A stretch of DNA of 54,920 bases from Bryobacterales bacterium (lineage in GTDB: Bacteria > Acidobacteriota > Terriglobia > Bryobacterales > Bryobacteraceae), in contig PLFE01000044.1 of assembly GCA_003136675.1 (NCBI GenBank), positions 1 through 54,920 of the forward strand, read 5' to 3'. Shown piece after piece: positions 8,441 through 16,164 of the stretch. The notes beneath the pieces were generated by a model, which saw only the letters and a program-made list of their open reading frames with translations, searched no databases and was not told the origin of the DNA. The position numbers and the translations under genes are program-made. Position 1 is the first letter of the stretch. Each line of letters opens with the position of its first letter.

Positions 8441-9870
8441 TGACAACAGGGTCCGGTAGCAACGGTTTCATTACACGGGAACATCCCGAGTACGCGCGCA
8501 CTCGTCAGAGCCGGCGCATGTACCGGGATCTGTATGAGGGCGGAGAACGGTTTAATTCGAACGCCTCTTACTACCTCGTGCGTCGGCACAAGGAGCCGAA
8601 CGATATCTATTTTGAGCGGCTCTTGCGGGTGTTCTATCAGAACTATGCCGGCTCCATTATCGACTGGTACACGGCGACGTTGTTCCGGCGCGAGCCAGTC
8701 CTCCAATTCAGCGGAGACAATGAAGACGGCAAGGAGTTCTTCAACCATTTCGTGCAAGACTGCAATCGGCGAGGAACAAAGCTATTCGAGTTTTTCCGGC
8801 GCGCCGTTTCGGACGCTCTGGTGTATGGAAAGTCTTATATTGCGGTAGACTTCCCTTCCTCCGGCGGACCGGCCTATAGCCGAGCGCAGGAAGACGAGGC
8901 GGGTCTATCGAGAGCTTACCTGGTGAACTACTCGGCCGATGAGGTGATCAACTGGTCCTATGATGAGTTCGGTGTTCTCGATTGGATCGTAATTCGAACC
9001 GCTACTGTCAAGCAATCGAGCGTTCGAGACGAATCCTGGAAGACTCATACGCGCTGGATTTACTACGATCGCGAAAGCTTTGAAGTTTACGCCAGCGAAA
9101 CGGCGGCCGCCGGCGGAAATGGATCGCCGGAGCTGGTAGCGTCTGGCCCGCATGCGCTATCGCGCCAGAAGAAGGTTCCTATCTTTGAGCTTTCAGTCAC
9201 CGAAGGGCTTTGGTTGATGAACAAGGTTTCTCTGCTTCAACTGGAGCACTTCAACAAATCAAATGCTCTGGCGTGGGCTCTGACAATGGGGCTTTTCGCG
9301 GTTCCGGTGGTGTATTCGGACCGCGAGTTCGCTCAAATCATGGGTGAATCCTATTTCATTCAGCTTGGGGCTCAAGATAAGTTCGGATGGACGGAGCCGG
9401 AAGGGCATGTCTACCAGATCGCCGCCGACAACCTGGTCAGTCTCAAGGACGAGATCTACCGCGTCTGCTATATGAATAGCGAGATAAGCGGCGGAAAAGG
9501 CGGGGCAAACCAGAGCGGGTTGAGCAAGGCCTGGGACTTCAGTGTGACCGAAGAGATTCTCCGGTCTTACGGTGACGTAGTGAAGGATTCCGTCCAGGAG
9601 GTCCTAACGGCCATTTCGGAGGCAAGGCAGGACGGGATTCAAATCGATGTCTCCGGAATGGATGAATTCGATATCCAGAGCTTTGCGGACGAAGTTCAAG
9701 ACGCGGCCAGCGTACTCGCGCTGCAGATTCCATCGGAAACGGTGAAGGGTCAGCTATACAAGCGAGTGGCGCTCAAGTATCTTAGCGACGCGCGTCAGAA
9801 CATAAAATCGCAGATCGTCGATGAGATAGACGAAGCTCTCAAGAAGCCGATACCGGCCGAAACGAACTAG
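8440..9870 (+). CDS. Phage portal protein (DUF4055-like)
   Basis: Portal proteins form the dodecameric DNA channel at one vertex of the head. 476 aa from the ATG at 8440, which overlaps the terminase stop (TGATG); the same frame is open upstream to 8386, but that part lies inside the terminase gene. The N-terminus has the pattern HPEY...RDLYEGGERFNSNASYYL followed by ERLLRVFYQNYAGSIIDWYTATLF, typical of portals that pair with P22-like coats. A central part FRRAVSDALVYGKSYIAVDFP and a late helical part follow. It is assigned from family pattern plus its place between the terminase and the scaffold/coat genes. Lengths in this family are about 450-500 aa, so it appears complete. Confidence 0.82.
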   Translation: MTTGSGSNGFITREHPEYARTRQSRRMYRDLYEGGERFNSNASYYLVRRHKEPNDIYFERLLRVFYQNYAGSIIDWYTATLFRREPVLQFSGDNEDGKEFFNHFVQDCNRRGTKLFEFFRRAVSDALVYGKSYIAVDFPSSGGPAYSRAQEDEAGLSRAYLVNYSADEVINWSYDEFGVLDWIVIRTATVKQSSVRDESWKTHTRWIYYDRESFEVYASETAAAGGNGSPELVASGPHALSRQKKVPIFELSVTEGLWLMNKVSLLQLEHFNKSNALAWALTMGLFAVPVVYSDREFAQIMGESYFIQLGAQDKFGWTEPEGHVYQIAADNLVSLKDEIYRVCYMNSEISGGKGGANQSGLSKAWDFSVTEEILRSYGDVVKDSVQEVLTAISEARQDGIQIDVSGMDEFDIQSFADEVQDAASVLALQIPSETVKGQLYKRVALKYLSDARQNIKSQIVDEIDEALKKPIPAETN

Positions 9871-9878
9871 GAGGAAAT

Positions 9879-10439
9879 ATGGACGACCAGAAATCGCAGC
9901 CGGAGCTGGATGTGCAGGCCTTGGTGCAGCGCGCGATCGCCGAATACGTGCGACAGGACTCGGGTAGAAGGGAGCCGGCGTTGAAAGCCGAGCTTCAGGA
10001 GGAGAGAAGGAAGCGCGAGGCTCTGGAAAGACGTCTCAACCAAATGGCGGAAGAGAATAGCCGCAGCCGGGAGATTGCGGACCAGGCCGAGCGGAGTTCG
10101 AAGATTCGAAGTGAGCTGCAATCACTTGGAGTGACAAAGATCGACCTGGCCTACAAGGCCGTCCAGGGAGACATCCAGCGCACTGAGGACGGACGCCTCA
10201 TGGCCAAGAACGAAAACGGGGAATTTGGAATCAAGGAGTACCTCACTAACTTCGTTCACGAAAACCCGGAGTTTCTTCCCGCGAGAATTCCCGGCGGAAC
10301 AGGTTTGACGACAGGACAACGCCAGAGCGCTGGCCGCGGCGCCGTCGACACGGACATGATTTCACCCAGGATGAGCAGCGAAGACAAGGAACGCGTGCGG
10401 CAGGAGATACTCCGCGTTACCTCAAGAGATGGGCACTAG
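9879..10439 (+). CDS. Putative capsid scaffolding protein
   Basis: 186 aa, highly charged and helical. Residues 25-70 form a predicted coiled coil (ALKAELQEERRKREALERRL onward). A middle part contains GVTKIDLAYKAVQG and the C-terminus is basic/acidic, ending in a short helix (SSEDKERVRQEILRV). An AGGAGG site lies just before the ATG. Helical scaffolds immediately upstream of the coat gene are the rule in tailed phages with P22-type or HK97-type coats. No protease motif is present here or elsewhere in the cassette, so a non-cleaved scaffold is the best reading. Identification rests on position and composition, not on recognised sequence similarity. Confidence 0.65.
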   Translation: MDDQKSQPELDVQALVQRAIAEYVRQDSGRREPALKAELQEERRKREALERRLNQMAEENSRSREIADQAERSSKIRSELQSLGVTKIDLAYKAVQGDIQRTEDGRLMAKNENGEFGIKEYLTNFVHENPEFLPARIPGGTGLTTGQRQSAGRGAVDTDMISPRMSSEDKERVRQEILRVTSRDGH

Positions 10440-10469
10440 AGAAGTAGTTACAAAGAAAGAAGGAGATAA

Positions 10470-11381
10470 ATGGCAGCAATTACCTCAGCAAACGTAGCGA
10501 GCGCGATTGTAAAACTTGTGGCGGCCGATGCTTTGCCCGCCCTTGTGGGTAACCTGATTATGGGTAACCTGGTGAATCGCGATTACGAGCCTGTTCTGGC
10601 GAATGCGGGCGACACGGTCAACGTGCCGATTCCGCCGTCGTTAGTGGCAAACAACATCGCGGAAGGCGGTACGGTCCAGACGCAAAATCCGAATCTGGGC
10701 AATGCGCAAATCGTTCTGAACACTCACGCTGAAGCGACGTTTCAGATTCCGGATGTGACTCGTGTTCTGGCCGTGCCGGACCTGCTAAAGGTCTACATGG
10801 AACCCGCGGTTATCGCTATCGCGGAGAGCATCGAGACGAGCCTTTTGAATACATACGCTGGCTTCACGGCCAACGCGCCGCTGGGAACGTCAGGCACTCC
10901 AATCACGGAGGCGACGATTGACGCTGCGGAAACAGCGCTCTTTGCCGCAATGGTGCCGGCGAGTGAAGCGAAGTATTTGGTCGTTGACCCGAATACTTAC
11001 TCTCAGATGCGCCAGATCTCGCGCTTCAGTGAGTATCAGACCGCCGGAGAAGCTGGGCTGAGAGCGATCATCGACGGCACGTTCGGGAAGCTGAAGGACT
11101 TCTTCGTATTCAGGTCACAGTACGTGCCCTATACGGGGAGTGCGCCGCTGGCGACTCATAACCTTGCCTTTACGAAGAACGCGCTTGGTTTGGTAATTCG
11201 CCGGCTGCCTCAACCGTTGCCCGGTACAGGCGCGATTGCGGAGTACGCGGACTTGGGGAATTTCGGGATGCGCGTCACGATGAGCTATCAGCCGAACACC
11301 CTGGCGCAGCAGTTCACAGTGGATGTGCTCTATGGTTGTGCGGTTCTTCGGAACAACTTCGGCGTACAGGTAAATAGCTAG
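10470..11381 (+). CDS. Major capsid protein, P22-coat-like HK97 fold
   Basis: 303 aa shell protein. It begins MAAITSANVASAIVKLVAADALPALVGNL-like and then has the P22-coat-type segment VNRDYEPVLANAGDTVNVPIP, with the later features LVVDPNTYSQMRQI and GTFGKLKDFFVFRSQYVPY. It has no long N-terminal delta-domain, consistent with the absence of a prohead protease gene. The ribosome binding site AAGGAG is the best in the cassette, as expected for the most abundant particle protein. The gene is followed by four 13-bp tandem repeats and then a good terminator hairpin (11436-11475), so its transcript dose may differ from the tail genes downstream. Confidence 0.85.
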   Translation: MAAITSANVASAIVKLVAADALPALVGNLIMGNLVNRDYEPVLANAGDTVNVPIPPSLVANNIAEGGTVQTQNPNLGNAQIVLNTHAEATFQIPDVTRVLAVPDLLKVYMEPAVIAIAESIETSLLNTYAGFTANAPLGTSGTPITEATIDAAETALFAAMVPASEAKYLVVDPNTYSQMRQISRFSEYQTAGEAGLRAIIDGTFGKLKDFFVFRSQYVPYTGSAPLATHNLAFTKNALGLVIRRLPQPLPGTGAIAEYADLGNFGMRVTMSYQPNTLAQQFTVDVLYGCAVLRNNFGVQVNS

Positions 11382-11390
11382 GAACCGAGA

Positions 11391-11442
11391 GCTTCACAAG
11401 GCAGCTTCACAAGGCAGCTTAACAGTGCAACTTAACAGGGCA
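11391..11442 (+). repeat. Four tandem 13-bp repeats between coat and connector genes
   Basis: Units at 11391-11403, 11404-11416, 11417-11429 and 11430-11442. The first two are identical (GCTTCACAAGGCA); the third and fourth are variants (GCTTAACAGTGCA, ACTTAACAGGGCA). They lie wholly in the intergenic gap; the last unit supplies the left arm of the terminator stem. Function unknown. Confidence 0.85.
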
Positions 11443-11475
11443 ACTACGCAACGTGGTTGCCCTGAATCTTTTTCT
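11436..11475 (+). terminator. Rho-independent terminator after the major capsid gene
   Basis: A perfect 9-bp stem CAGGGCAAC (11436-11444) / GTTGCCCTG (11456-11464) with an 11-base loop is followed by AATCTTTTTCT. It sits inside an otherwise continuous structural operon, so it is more likely to attenuate downstream tail expression relative to the coat gene than to end the operon completely. Confidence 0.75.
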
Positions 11476-11486
11476 AAGGACGTGGT

Positions 11487-11807
11487 ATGGACTTAAAAGG
11501 TTATTTCAAGAAAATCCGGGACGTCGAGGCTACAATTCCGGCGCCTTACGTGTTGATTGCGAGCCTGGAGACCCCGGAGGGCGGAAAGGAAGGGACCTTC
11601 ACGGAGGTCTCGAGGAGACTGGCTGCGCGAATCATCGCCGAGAGCCGCGGCCGGCTCGCGACGGAGGCGGAGTCAGAATTGTTTCGGGAAAAGCAGGCCG
11701 AAGCGTTGCGGGCGGCTCAGGCTCTGGCAGCGGCCCAAAGGATGCAATTCACTTTGGTGCAACCGATTGATAGCCGGCCAAAGCCGGCGCGGGGACCTAA
11801 GGACTAA
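11487..11807 (+). CDS. Small head/tail-region phage protein, function unknown
   Basis: 106 aa. The N-terminal half is mixed (KKIRDVEATIPAPYVLIASLETPEGGKEG) and the C-terminal half is a long Ala/Glu/Arg-rich helix (ELFREKQAEALRAAQALAAAQRM). It has an AAGGA site 6 bases before the ATG and ends 5 bases before the next gene. By place (between coat and connector) it may be a head-decoration or head-completion component. I do not recognise a family. Confidence 0.65.
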   Translation: MDLKGYFKKIRDVEATIPAPYVLIASLETPEGGKEGTFTEVSRRLAARIIAESRGRLATEAESELFREKQAEALRAAQALAAAQRMQFTLVQPIDSRPKPARGPKD

Positions 11808-11812
11808 ATCAA

Positions 11813-12580
11813 ATGGCTCTATTCCAGGACGGACCGCCTTCCGCGATCGACGATCTCGTTGAGCAGGACTCGTTCCTGCTTTCGGTTGCCGGCACTGAAG
11901 GCATAAACGTCACGAACAAGCTCTCCCTCGCTTATAGCGAGCTTCAAATCGAACTCACGACAATCTACGGCCGCGAGGCGTCCATCTATGCGCCGGTCCT
12001 TGGGGAAGCCCCTCTCGACACGGATCATACGGCCGTTACGCCCGCTCTCAAACTCTGGCACACGTATCGCTCGCTCGACCTGGTCTATCGCGACGCTTAT
12101 TTCAACCAGTTAAATGATCGATATCAAGGCAAGTGGGCCGAATTTCAACGTCTTGGGTTGCTGGCTCGAACCTCGTTCATTGATACGGGCGCCGGGTTGG
12201 TGATAGATCCTCTGCCCCAGGCCGCCGCCCCCGTGATCACGTTTGAGGCAGCATCTCTGCCGGGTGGTACGGCGTATTTCACGGTCACGTTCGTAAACAC
12301 TGAGGGTGAGGAGAGTTCCCCCTCCGTCGTCGTCGAGAGCACTGCGCCGCAGGGGACCGCCGCGGTCGTGGAAGCGGCAACAGCGCCGTCGAATGCAGTG
12401 GGATGGAACTTGTACGGGGGTACCTCGCCCGGCACGCTGTCCCTGCAAAACAGCACGCCGAATGCGATTGGGTCGACTTGGCAATTTATTCTTCCCGGAG
12501 TGGCCGGCGGCGTCGCGCCCGGTACCGGGCAGTCACCAAATGTCACGAGGGATTTACCGCGAAGGATCATGCGAGGCTAA
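11813..12580 (+). CDS. Probable head-tail connector protein with an Ig/FN3-like C-terminal domain
   Basis: 255 aa in two parts. Residues 1-130 are helical (NKLSLAYSELQIELTTIYGR, then LKLWHTYRSLDLVYRDAYFNQL...RYQGKWAEF), as in gp6-type connectors that bind the portal. Residues about 140-235 form a beta-rich module (GGTAYFTVTFVNTEGEESSP, then GWNLYGGTSPGTLSL) resembling an FN3/Ig-like domain. The same kind of module recurs in the 1310-aa tip protein. Ig-like extensions on virion proteins usually decorate the surface. The connector role is inferred from order (after coat, before tail completion and tail tube). Complete and in frame. Confidence 0.6.
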   Translation: MALFQDGPPSAIDDLVEQDSFLLSVAGTEGINVTNKLSLAYSELQIELTTIYGREASIYAPVLGEAPLDTDHTAVTPALKLWHTYRSLDLVYRDAYFNQLNDRYQGKWAEFQRLGLLARTSFIDTGAGLVIDPLPQAAAPVITFEAASLPGGTAYFTVTFVNTEGEESSPSVVVESTAPQGTAAVVEAATAPSNAVGWNLYGGTSPGTLSLQNSTPNAIGSTWQFILPGVAGGVAPGTGQSPNVTRDLPRRIMRG

Positions 12581-12582
12581 AA

Positions 12583-13071
12583 ATGAATCTTGCTAGCACG
12601 GTCGCATCCACTCTCAGCAGCATTCTTACCGCGCCTTCAAATGGAGACATTCAACTCAATACCATCGTCGCAACCCTTTCACCGGTCGCCCCGGTTGCGC
12701 TTGGCTCCGTCGTTACGGGAAACGCCTCCGCCGATCTGAACGAGAAAAGTCTTATCCTGAGCTATCCGACGGTTACCATCTTTTGCGAAAAGCTGAGTAA
12801 CACCTTGAAGGAGAAGTTCCGAACTTTCTCCGGATCCGCGGAGACCGTAATCGAAGTGCGACAGTCGCAAGACCAATTAGAGACCATTCAGGCGGCGCTG
12901 GAGACTTATGTCTCCGCCGTCTGTCAGATCTTGGACGCATCACGGGGCGACTGGGGAAACGGAATGTTCTATCCCGGCGGGTACGTGGTCACCTTTGGGC
13001 CGGTAAAACATGGCGGTAAGAACTTTATACAAACAGGACGTATCGTCCTGAGCGTCGATTTAATTGTCTGA
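12583..13071 (+). CDS. Probable tail-completion/tail-terminator protein
   Basis: 162 aa from the ATG at 12583, two bases after the preceding stop; the frame is open upstream to 12403 but that stretch lies inside the previous gene. The content is mixed alpha/beta, with SLILSYPTVTIFCEKLSNTLKEKF early, RQSQDQLETIQAALETYVSAVCQIL as a helix and a C-terminal beta part (GYVVTFGPVKHGGKNFIQTGRIVLSVDLIV), the usual outline of a tail-terminator or head-closure protein placed just before the tail tube. Assigned from position and outline only. Confidence 0.55.
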   Translation: MNLASTVASTLSSILTAPSNGDIQLNTIVATLSPVAPVALGSVVTGNASADLNEKSLILSYPTVTIFCEKLSNTLKEKFRTFSGSAETVIEVRQSQDQLETIQAALETYVSAVCQILDASRGDWGNGMFYPGGYVVTFGPVKHGGKNFIQTGRIVLSVDLIV

Positions 13072-13109
13072 GCAAACAGCACATTCCAATATTGCAGATC
13101 AGGTGAAAC

Positions 13110-14270
13110 GTGGCATACATATCTTCAAATAACAACCGCTGGTACTGCCAGCTTGAGGCTTCCTACGGTCAGGTTCCCGGAGTTGTTGCGGCGAACCGTT
13201 TTCCGGCTGTGTCGATGACCGCGCAACAAAAGATCGAAACGCCGGCTCGTCAGGATAAGACCGGGACTCGAACATTTTCCGGGGCGCTGGCCAGCATGCG
13301 TAAGCAGACCCAGTTCGACCTCACGACTTACATGACCTCGTGGACCACTGGTTCAATGCCAGGATACGGACCTTTGTTTCAAGCGACTCTTGGTGCGAGT
13401 CCGCTGTATTTCGCGGGAGGAACTGCGACCGCGTCGTCAACCACTTCCTATGTCACGTTCGCGAGCCCCCACGGGCTGGTAGTTGGGCAGGCGATCACAT
13501 ATCAGGGTGAGATGCGGTTCGTTTCAAGCGTGGAAAACACGACGGCTGTAATGGTCAACGCTCCTTTCTCCGCTATTCCAAATGGCCCGGTAGGTCAGAC
13601 TGTAACGTTCCTTCCGACTACTGAACTTCCAAGCGTCAGCATCTTCGACTATTGGGATCCTTCAACCTCCGTGCAAAGGCTACTCTGCGGCTGCGCCGTA
13701 AATCAGATGATGGTGTCAGTTAACGCGAACTATCAACAGTTTCAGTTTAAAGGGATGGCCCAGGACGTGCTCGACTCCAGCAGTTTCACAGCGGGTTCCG
13801 GGGAGCTCACCGCATATCCAGCCGAACCAGCCCTCGGCGCCCCCCCCACTACGATCGTTCCCGGACACCTGGGACAAGCGTGGTTAGGAGCGTCCGCCTC
13901 TCAGTTTTTGACGCTAACGAGTGCGAACGTGAGCTTAAGTAACGCGCTTGATATGCGTACGGAGGAGTTTGGAAGCATCCTGCCCAGGGCAATCAATCCG
14001 GGCGCGCGAACTGTCTTGCTGGACATGGAGATTTACGCCCAAGACGATTCCGCTACCGTGGCACTCTATCAGGCGTCGCGACAGCGAGCGCCCATCATAG
14101 CGGGATTTCAAATGGGACAGACGGCCGGCCAGCTGTTTGGCGTGTACATGAAGAGTGTAGTGCCTGAAGTGCCTCAATATAGCGATAAAGACTCGCGATT
14201 GATATGGCAGTTTAAAGGTTCGCAGGCGCAAGGGCAAGGCGATGATGAGCTCGCGGTCGCATTTGGATAG
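13110..14270 (+). CDS. Major tail tube protein
   Basis: 386 aa, beta-rich, beginning MAYISSNNNRWYCQLEASYGQVPG, a pattern common to siphophage tail-tube proteins that open with the residues lining the tube. A hydroxyl-rich insertion around residues 105-170 (ATASSTTSYVTFASPHGLVVGQ) looks like a surface domain. The C-terminal half contains LSNALDMRTEEFG and MEIYAQDDSATVALYQASRQ. It lies directly before the frameshifting tail chaperone, the standard position of the tube gene. The length is larger than minimal tube proteins (about 150-250 aa), consistent with an inserted domain. Confidence 0.72.
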   Translation: MAYISSNNNRWYCQLEASYGQVPGVVAANRFPAVSMTAQQKIETPARQDKTGTRTFSGALASMRKQTQFDLTTYMTSWTTGSMPGYGPLFQATLGASPLYFAGGTATASSTTSYVTFASPHGLVVGQAITYQGEMRFVSSVENTTAVMVNAPFSAIPNGPVGQTVTFLPTTELPSVSIFDYWDPSTSVQRLLCGCAVNQMMVSVNANYQQFQFKGMAQDVLDSSSFTAGSGELTAYPAEPALGAPPTTIVPGHLGQAWLGASASQFLTLTSANVSLSNALDMRTEEFGSILPRAINPGARTVLLDMEIYAQDDSATVALYQASRQRAPIIAGFQMGQTAGQLFGVYMKSVVPEVPQYSDKDSRLIWQFKGSQAQGQGDDELAVAFG

Positions 14271-14272
14271 CC

Positions 14273-14638
14273 ATGACCTACGAGAGCTTTGAGGTCAGGG
14301 AGTCTAAGTGCTCCCCGGGTGTCCAGTTTGTTGTCAACCGAATGTCGTTCGGCCGGCGGGTGGAGCTAATGCGGCTGATTCGGGGACTTGCGCCTCGGTG
14401 GGAGTGCTTCCATGCGGGCGCTGGGAAGTCCGATGAAATTGAGGCCGGACTTTTGTCAGCGGAGATCGACCGGCTTTACATTGAGTGGGGATTGAAGGAA
14501 GTGCACGGGCTGGAGATCGACGGCCAAACGGCGGGTCCTCTGTCTTTGCTGCTGGCTGGTCCGGAAGAACTTTTCCTCGAGGCGTTGGGGCATGTGAAAG
14601 CCGCCTGCCGTCTCTCGGGGCCCGAAGCAAAAAACTAA
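14273..14638 (+). CDS. Tail assembly chaperone, short (gpG-like) form
   Basis: 121 aa helical protein: it begins MTYESFEVRESKCSPGVQFV and continues FGRRVELMRLIRGLAP and IDRLYIEWGLKEVHGLEIDG, ending in SGPEAKN-stop. It starts 2 bases after the tail-tube stop. In long-tailed phages the gene after the tube encodes a chaperone made in two forms, the longer by a programmed -1 frameshift near the end. Here the last sense codons are GCA AAA AAC followed by TAA, an ideal A AAA AAC slippery heptamer in the correct frame (14629-14635). The short form is the product of ribosomes that do not slip. Confidence 0.78.
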   Translation: MTYESFEVRESKCSPGVQFVVNRMSFGRRVELMRLIRGLAPRWECFHAGAGKSDEIEAGLLSAEIDRLYIEWGLKEVHGLEIDGQTAGPLSLLLAGPEELFLEALGHVKAACRLSGPEAKN

Positions 14639-14985
14639 GAGTCGCATTCCGATTTCATCGCAAGGGACAAGCCGCGTGGAACTGCGACGAATGCCGGAGA
14701 TGCGGCTTGGAGATCAAGAGAAACTGTGGATTCCTGCGGCCGGAAGGTTTGCTTCCACATAGACCCGTGTGGGCTCAAGGCGACCTTCTGCTCGAAGAGT
14801 GCCCTAAGCCTTACATCAGTGCCGACAGCCTGGGAATTATTGAGAGCTATCTTGTGTGGAAGAAGTTCGGCGGAAGTCCGGTGGAGTCTCGCAGCGCGAA
14901 AGAAGTGGACGGCTTCCTGACACTGGACGCCGAGATCGCCGAGGAAGAAAGAGCTTATGCACTGCGTAATAGAACAGTCAGTTAG
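14273..14985 (+). CDS. Tail assembly chaperone, -1 frameshift (gpGT-like) long form
   Basis: Predicted product of join(14273..14635, 14635..14985): 121 codons in the first frame, a -1 slip on A AAA AAC, then 116 codons in the -1 frame, 237 aa in all. The -1 frame is open from before the slip site to a TAG at 14983-14985 and has no ATG start of its own near its beginning, so it is best explained as an extension. The extension contains a cysteine cluster (NCDECRRCGLEIKRNC; C-x2-C-x2-C-x6-C) that looks metal-binding, then a helical tail (TLDAEIAEEERAYALRN). Such T-domains recruit tail-tube monomers or the tape-measure protein in lambda-like phages. Slip efficiency cannot be read from the sequence. 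Confidence 0.75.
14629..14635 (+). other. Slippery heptamer A AAA AAC for -1 programmed frameshifting
   Basis: The seven bases are phased exactly as X XXY YYZ in the upstream frame and are followed immediately by the TAA of the short form. A possible stimulatory hairpin has arms AGCCGC (about 14671-14676) and GCGGCT some 25-30 bases later, but this is weak. No strong internal Shine-Dalgarno enhancer was noted upstream. Confidence 0.75.
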
Positions 14986-14994
14986 GAGTTGAAT

Positions 14995-15354
14995 ATGGCC
15001 GCCTTCCCAATTCTCAAGACCGGCGCGGTAGCGCAATATCCTCTCAAAACCACGTTTAACTACACGGCCGACATTGTCTGGTTCCTGGACGGATCCGAAC
15101 AACGGTTTCGCAATTCTCCCTCCGTGTTGCACCAATGGGAGATTGATCTAGCCAAACTTGACGAACAAGAAATGGCATCCATCGAGCAATTCTTCCTTGG
15201 AAATGAGGGGCCCGCGGAGTCTTTTGCATTTACCGATCCTTCAACTACCACGGTGTATCCGAACTGCTCCGTGTCTAATAGCGAGCTCGCCTTGATTTTC
15301 ACCGCCGCTTTATCTGGAAAGACGACTATTGTAATTCGGGAGAACAGGACCTAA
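14995..15354 (+). CDS. DUF2460-like distal tail protein, short paralogue
   Basis: 119 aa from the ATG at 14995, with AGGAG six bases upstream. The sequence starts MAAFPILKTGAVAQYPLKTT and keeps a compact beta-rich pattern: FLDGSEQRFRNSP, WEIDLAKLDEQEMASIEQFF and ESFAFTDPSTTTVYPN. These match the pattern of DUF2460-type distal tail proteins (the RcGTA g12 position). The next gene repeats the same pattern, so the two are tandem paralogues. The family call is from remembered pattern and would need a profile search. Confidence 0.6.
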   Translation: MAAFPILKTGAVAQYPLKTTFNYTADIVWFLDGSEQRFRNSPSVLHQWEIDLAKLDEQEMASIEQFFLGNEGPAESFAFTDPSTTTVYPNCSVSNSELALIFTAALSGKTTIVIRENRT

Positions 15355-15357
15355 TAA

Positions 15358-16158
15358 ATGCTTGTATTTCCACAACTCGCGACCGGGGCAACTGCTCAAT
15401 ACCCGATTCGGAGGCGTCGATCGGAGCGGGCGATCCTCAATCTTAGTCAGGACGGCTCGGTGATCGCCCTCTGGGACCAAACGGCAAGCCAAATAAAATG
15501 GGACCTCCGTTTCGGCGGACTCACGGACACGGAAGCGGCAAGTCTCACATCGTTTTACGAACTCTGTGAAGGCCCGCTTCAGCCTTTTCTTTTCCTGGAC
15601 CCGGCAGGCAATTTGTTCGCATATAGCGAGGACTTTACTCAGCCCGTGTGGCAGGCCAGCAGTCTTCTTTCTTTGACTCCAGGAATTACGGACCCTTACA
15701 ACACGACACGTGCGACCCAAGTGGAAAACAGCTCGCTGGGTGCCTTGACGCTAACCCAGACACTAGCGATACCCGGCTTCACTCCTTGCGCGCTCAGCGT
15801 CTACCTTCGAAGTGACTCCGCCACCGAGGCAACGATCACGCGTTCGGATGGTTCGAATGTCGACTCGATAGTTCTTCAGACCGGCTCGGCATGGACCCGC
15901 TTTAGCCTGAACACTGCGTTTACGAGCAGCATCAGTACGTCCTGCGACTTTTCTTTGGAACTCCCCGCTGGCCAGACCCTTGACGTTTTTGGATTTCAGG
16001 CGGAGCCTCAACCGCTGCCCGGAACATATGTGATGACCTCCGCGCAGACAGGTATTTTTCCCAACACTCGTTTCGATGGGAACCAAATCGTAGTAACAGC
16101 AACAGGGCCAGGCGAAAGCAGCGTGGCCATATCACTTCTTTCGCCGTCAGCACAGTGA
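15358..16158 (+). CDS. DUF2460-like distal tail protein with carbohydrate-binding-like C-terminus
   Basis: 266 aa. Residues 1-90 repeat the outline of the previous protein (FPQLATGATAQYPI, SQIKWDLRFGGLTDTEAASLTSFYELCEGPLQPFLFLDP). From about residue 90 it carries a beta-sandwich module opening NLFAYSEDFTQPVWQ with YLRSDSATEATITRSDG and SLELPAGQTLDVFGFQAEPQPLPGTYV. This N-x-x-YSEDF-x-x-x-W opening is typical of phage fibre/spike domains related to carbohydrate-binding modules and suggests surface glycan binding at the tail tip. It begins three bases after the preceding stop and ends seven bases before the hub gene. Confidence 0.62.
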   Translation: MLVFPQLATGATAQYPIRRRRSERAILNLSQDGSVIALWDQTASQIKWDLRFGGLTDTEAASLTSFYELCEGPLQPFLFLDPAGNLFAYSEDFTQPVWQASSLLSLTPGITDPYNTTRATQVENSSLGALTLTQTLAIPGFTPCALSVYLRSDSATEATITRSDGSNVDSIVLQTGSAWTRFSLNTAFTSSISTSCDFSLELPAGQTLDVFGFQAEPQPLPGTYVMTSAQTGIFPNTRFDGNQIVVTATGPGESSVAISLLSPSAQ

Positions 16159-16164
16159 AACCCG

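Noticed and set aside
14485-14985. Independent gene starting at 14485
   Set aside because: Its first 50 codons lie inside the chaperone gene in the -1 frame with no family-like sequence. The correctly phased slip site explains the later part better.
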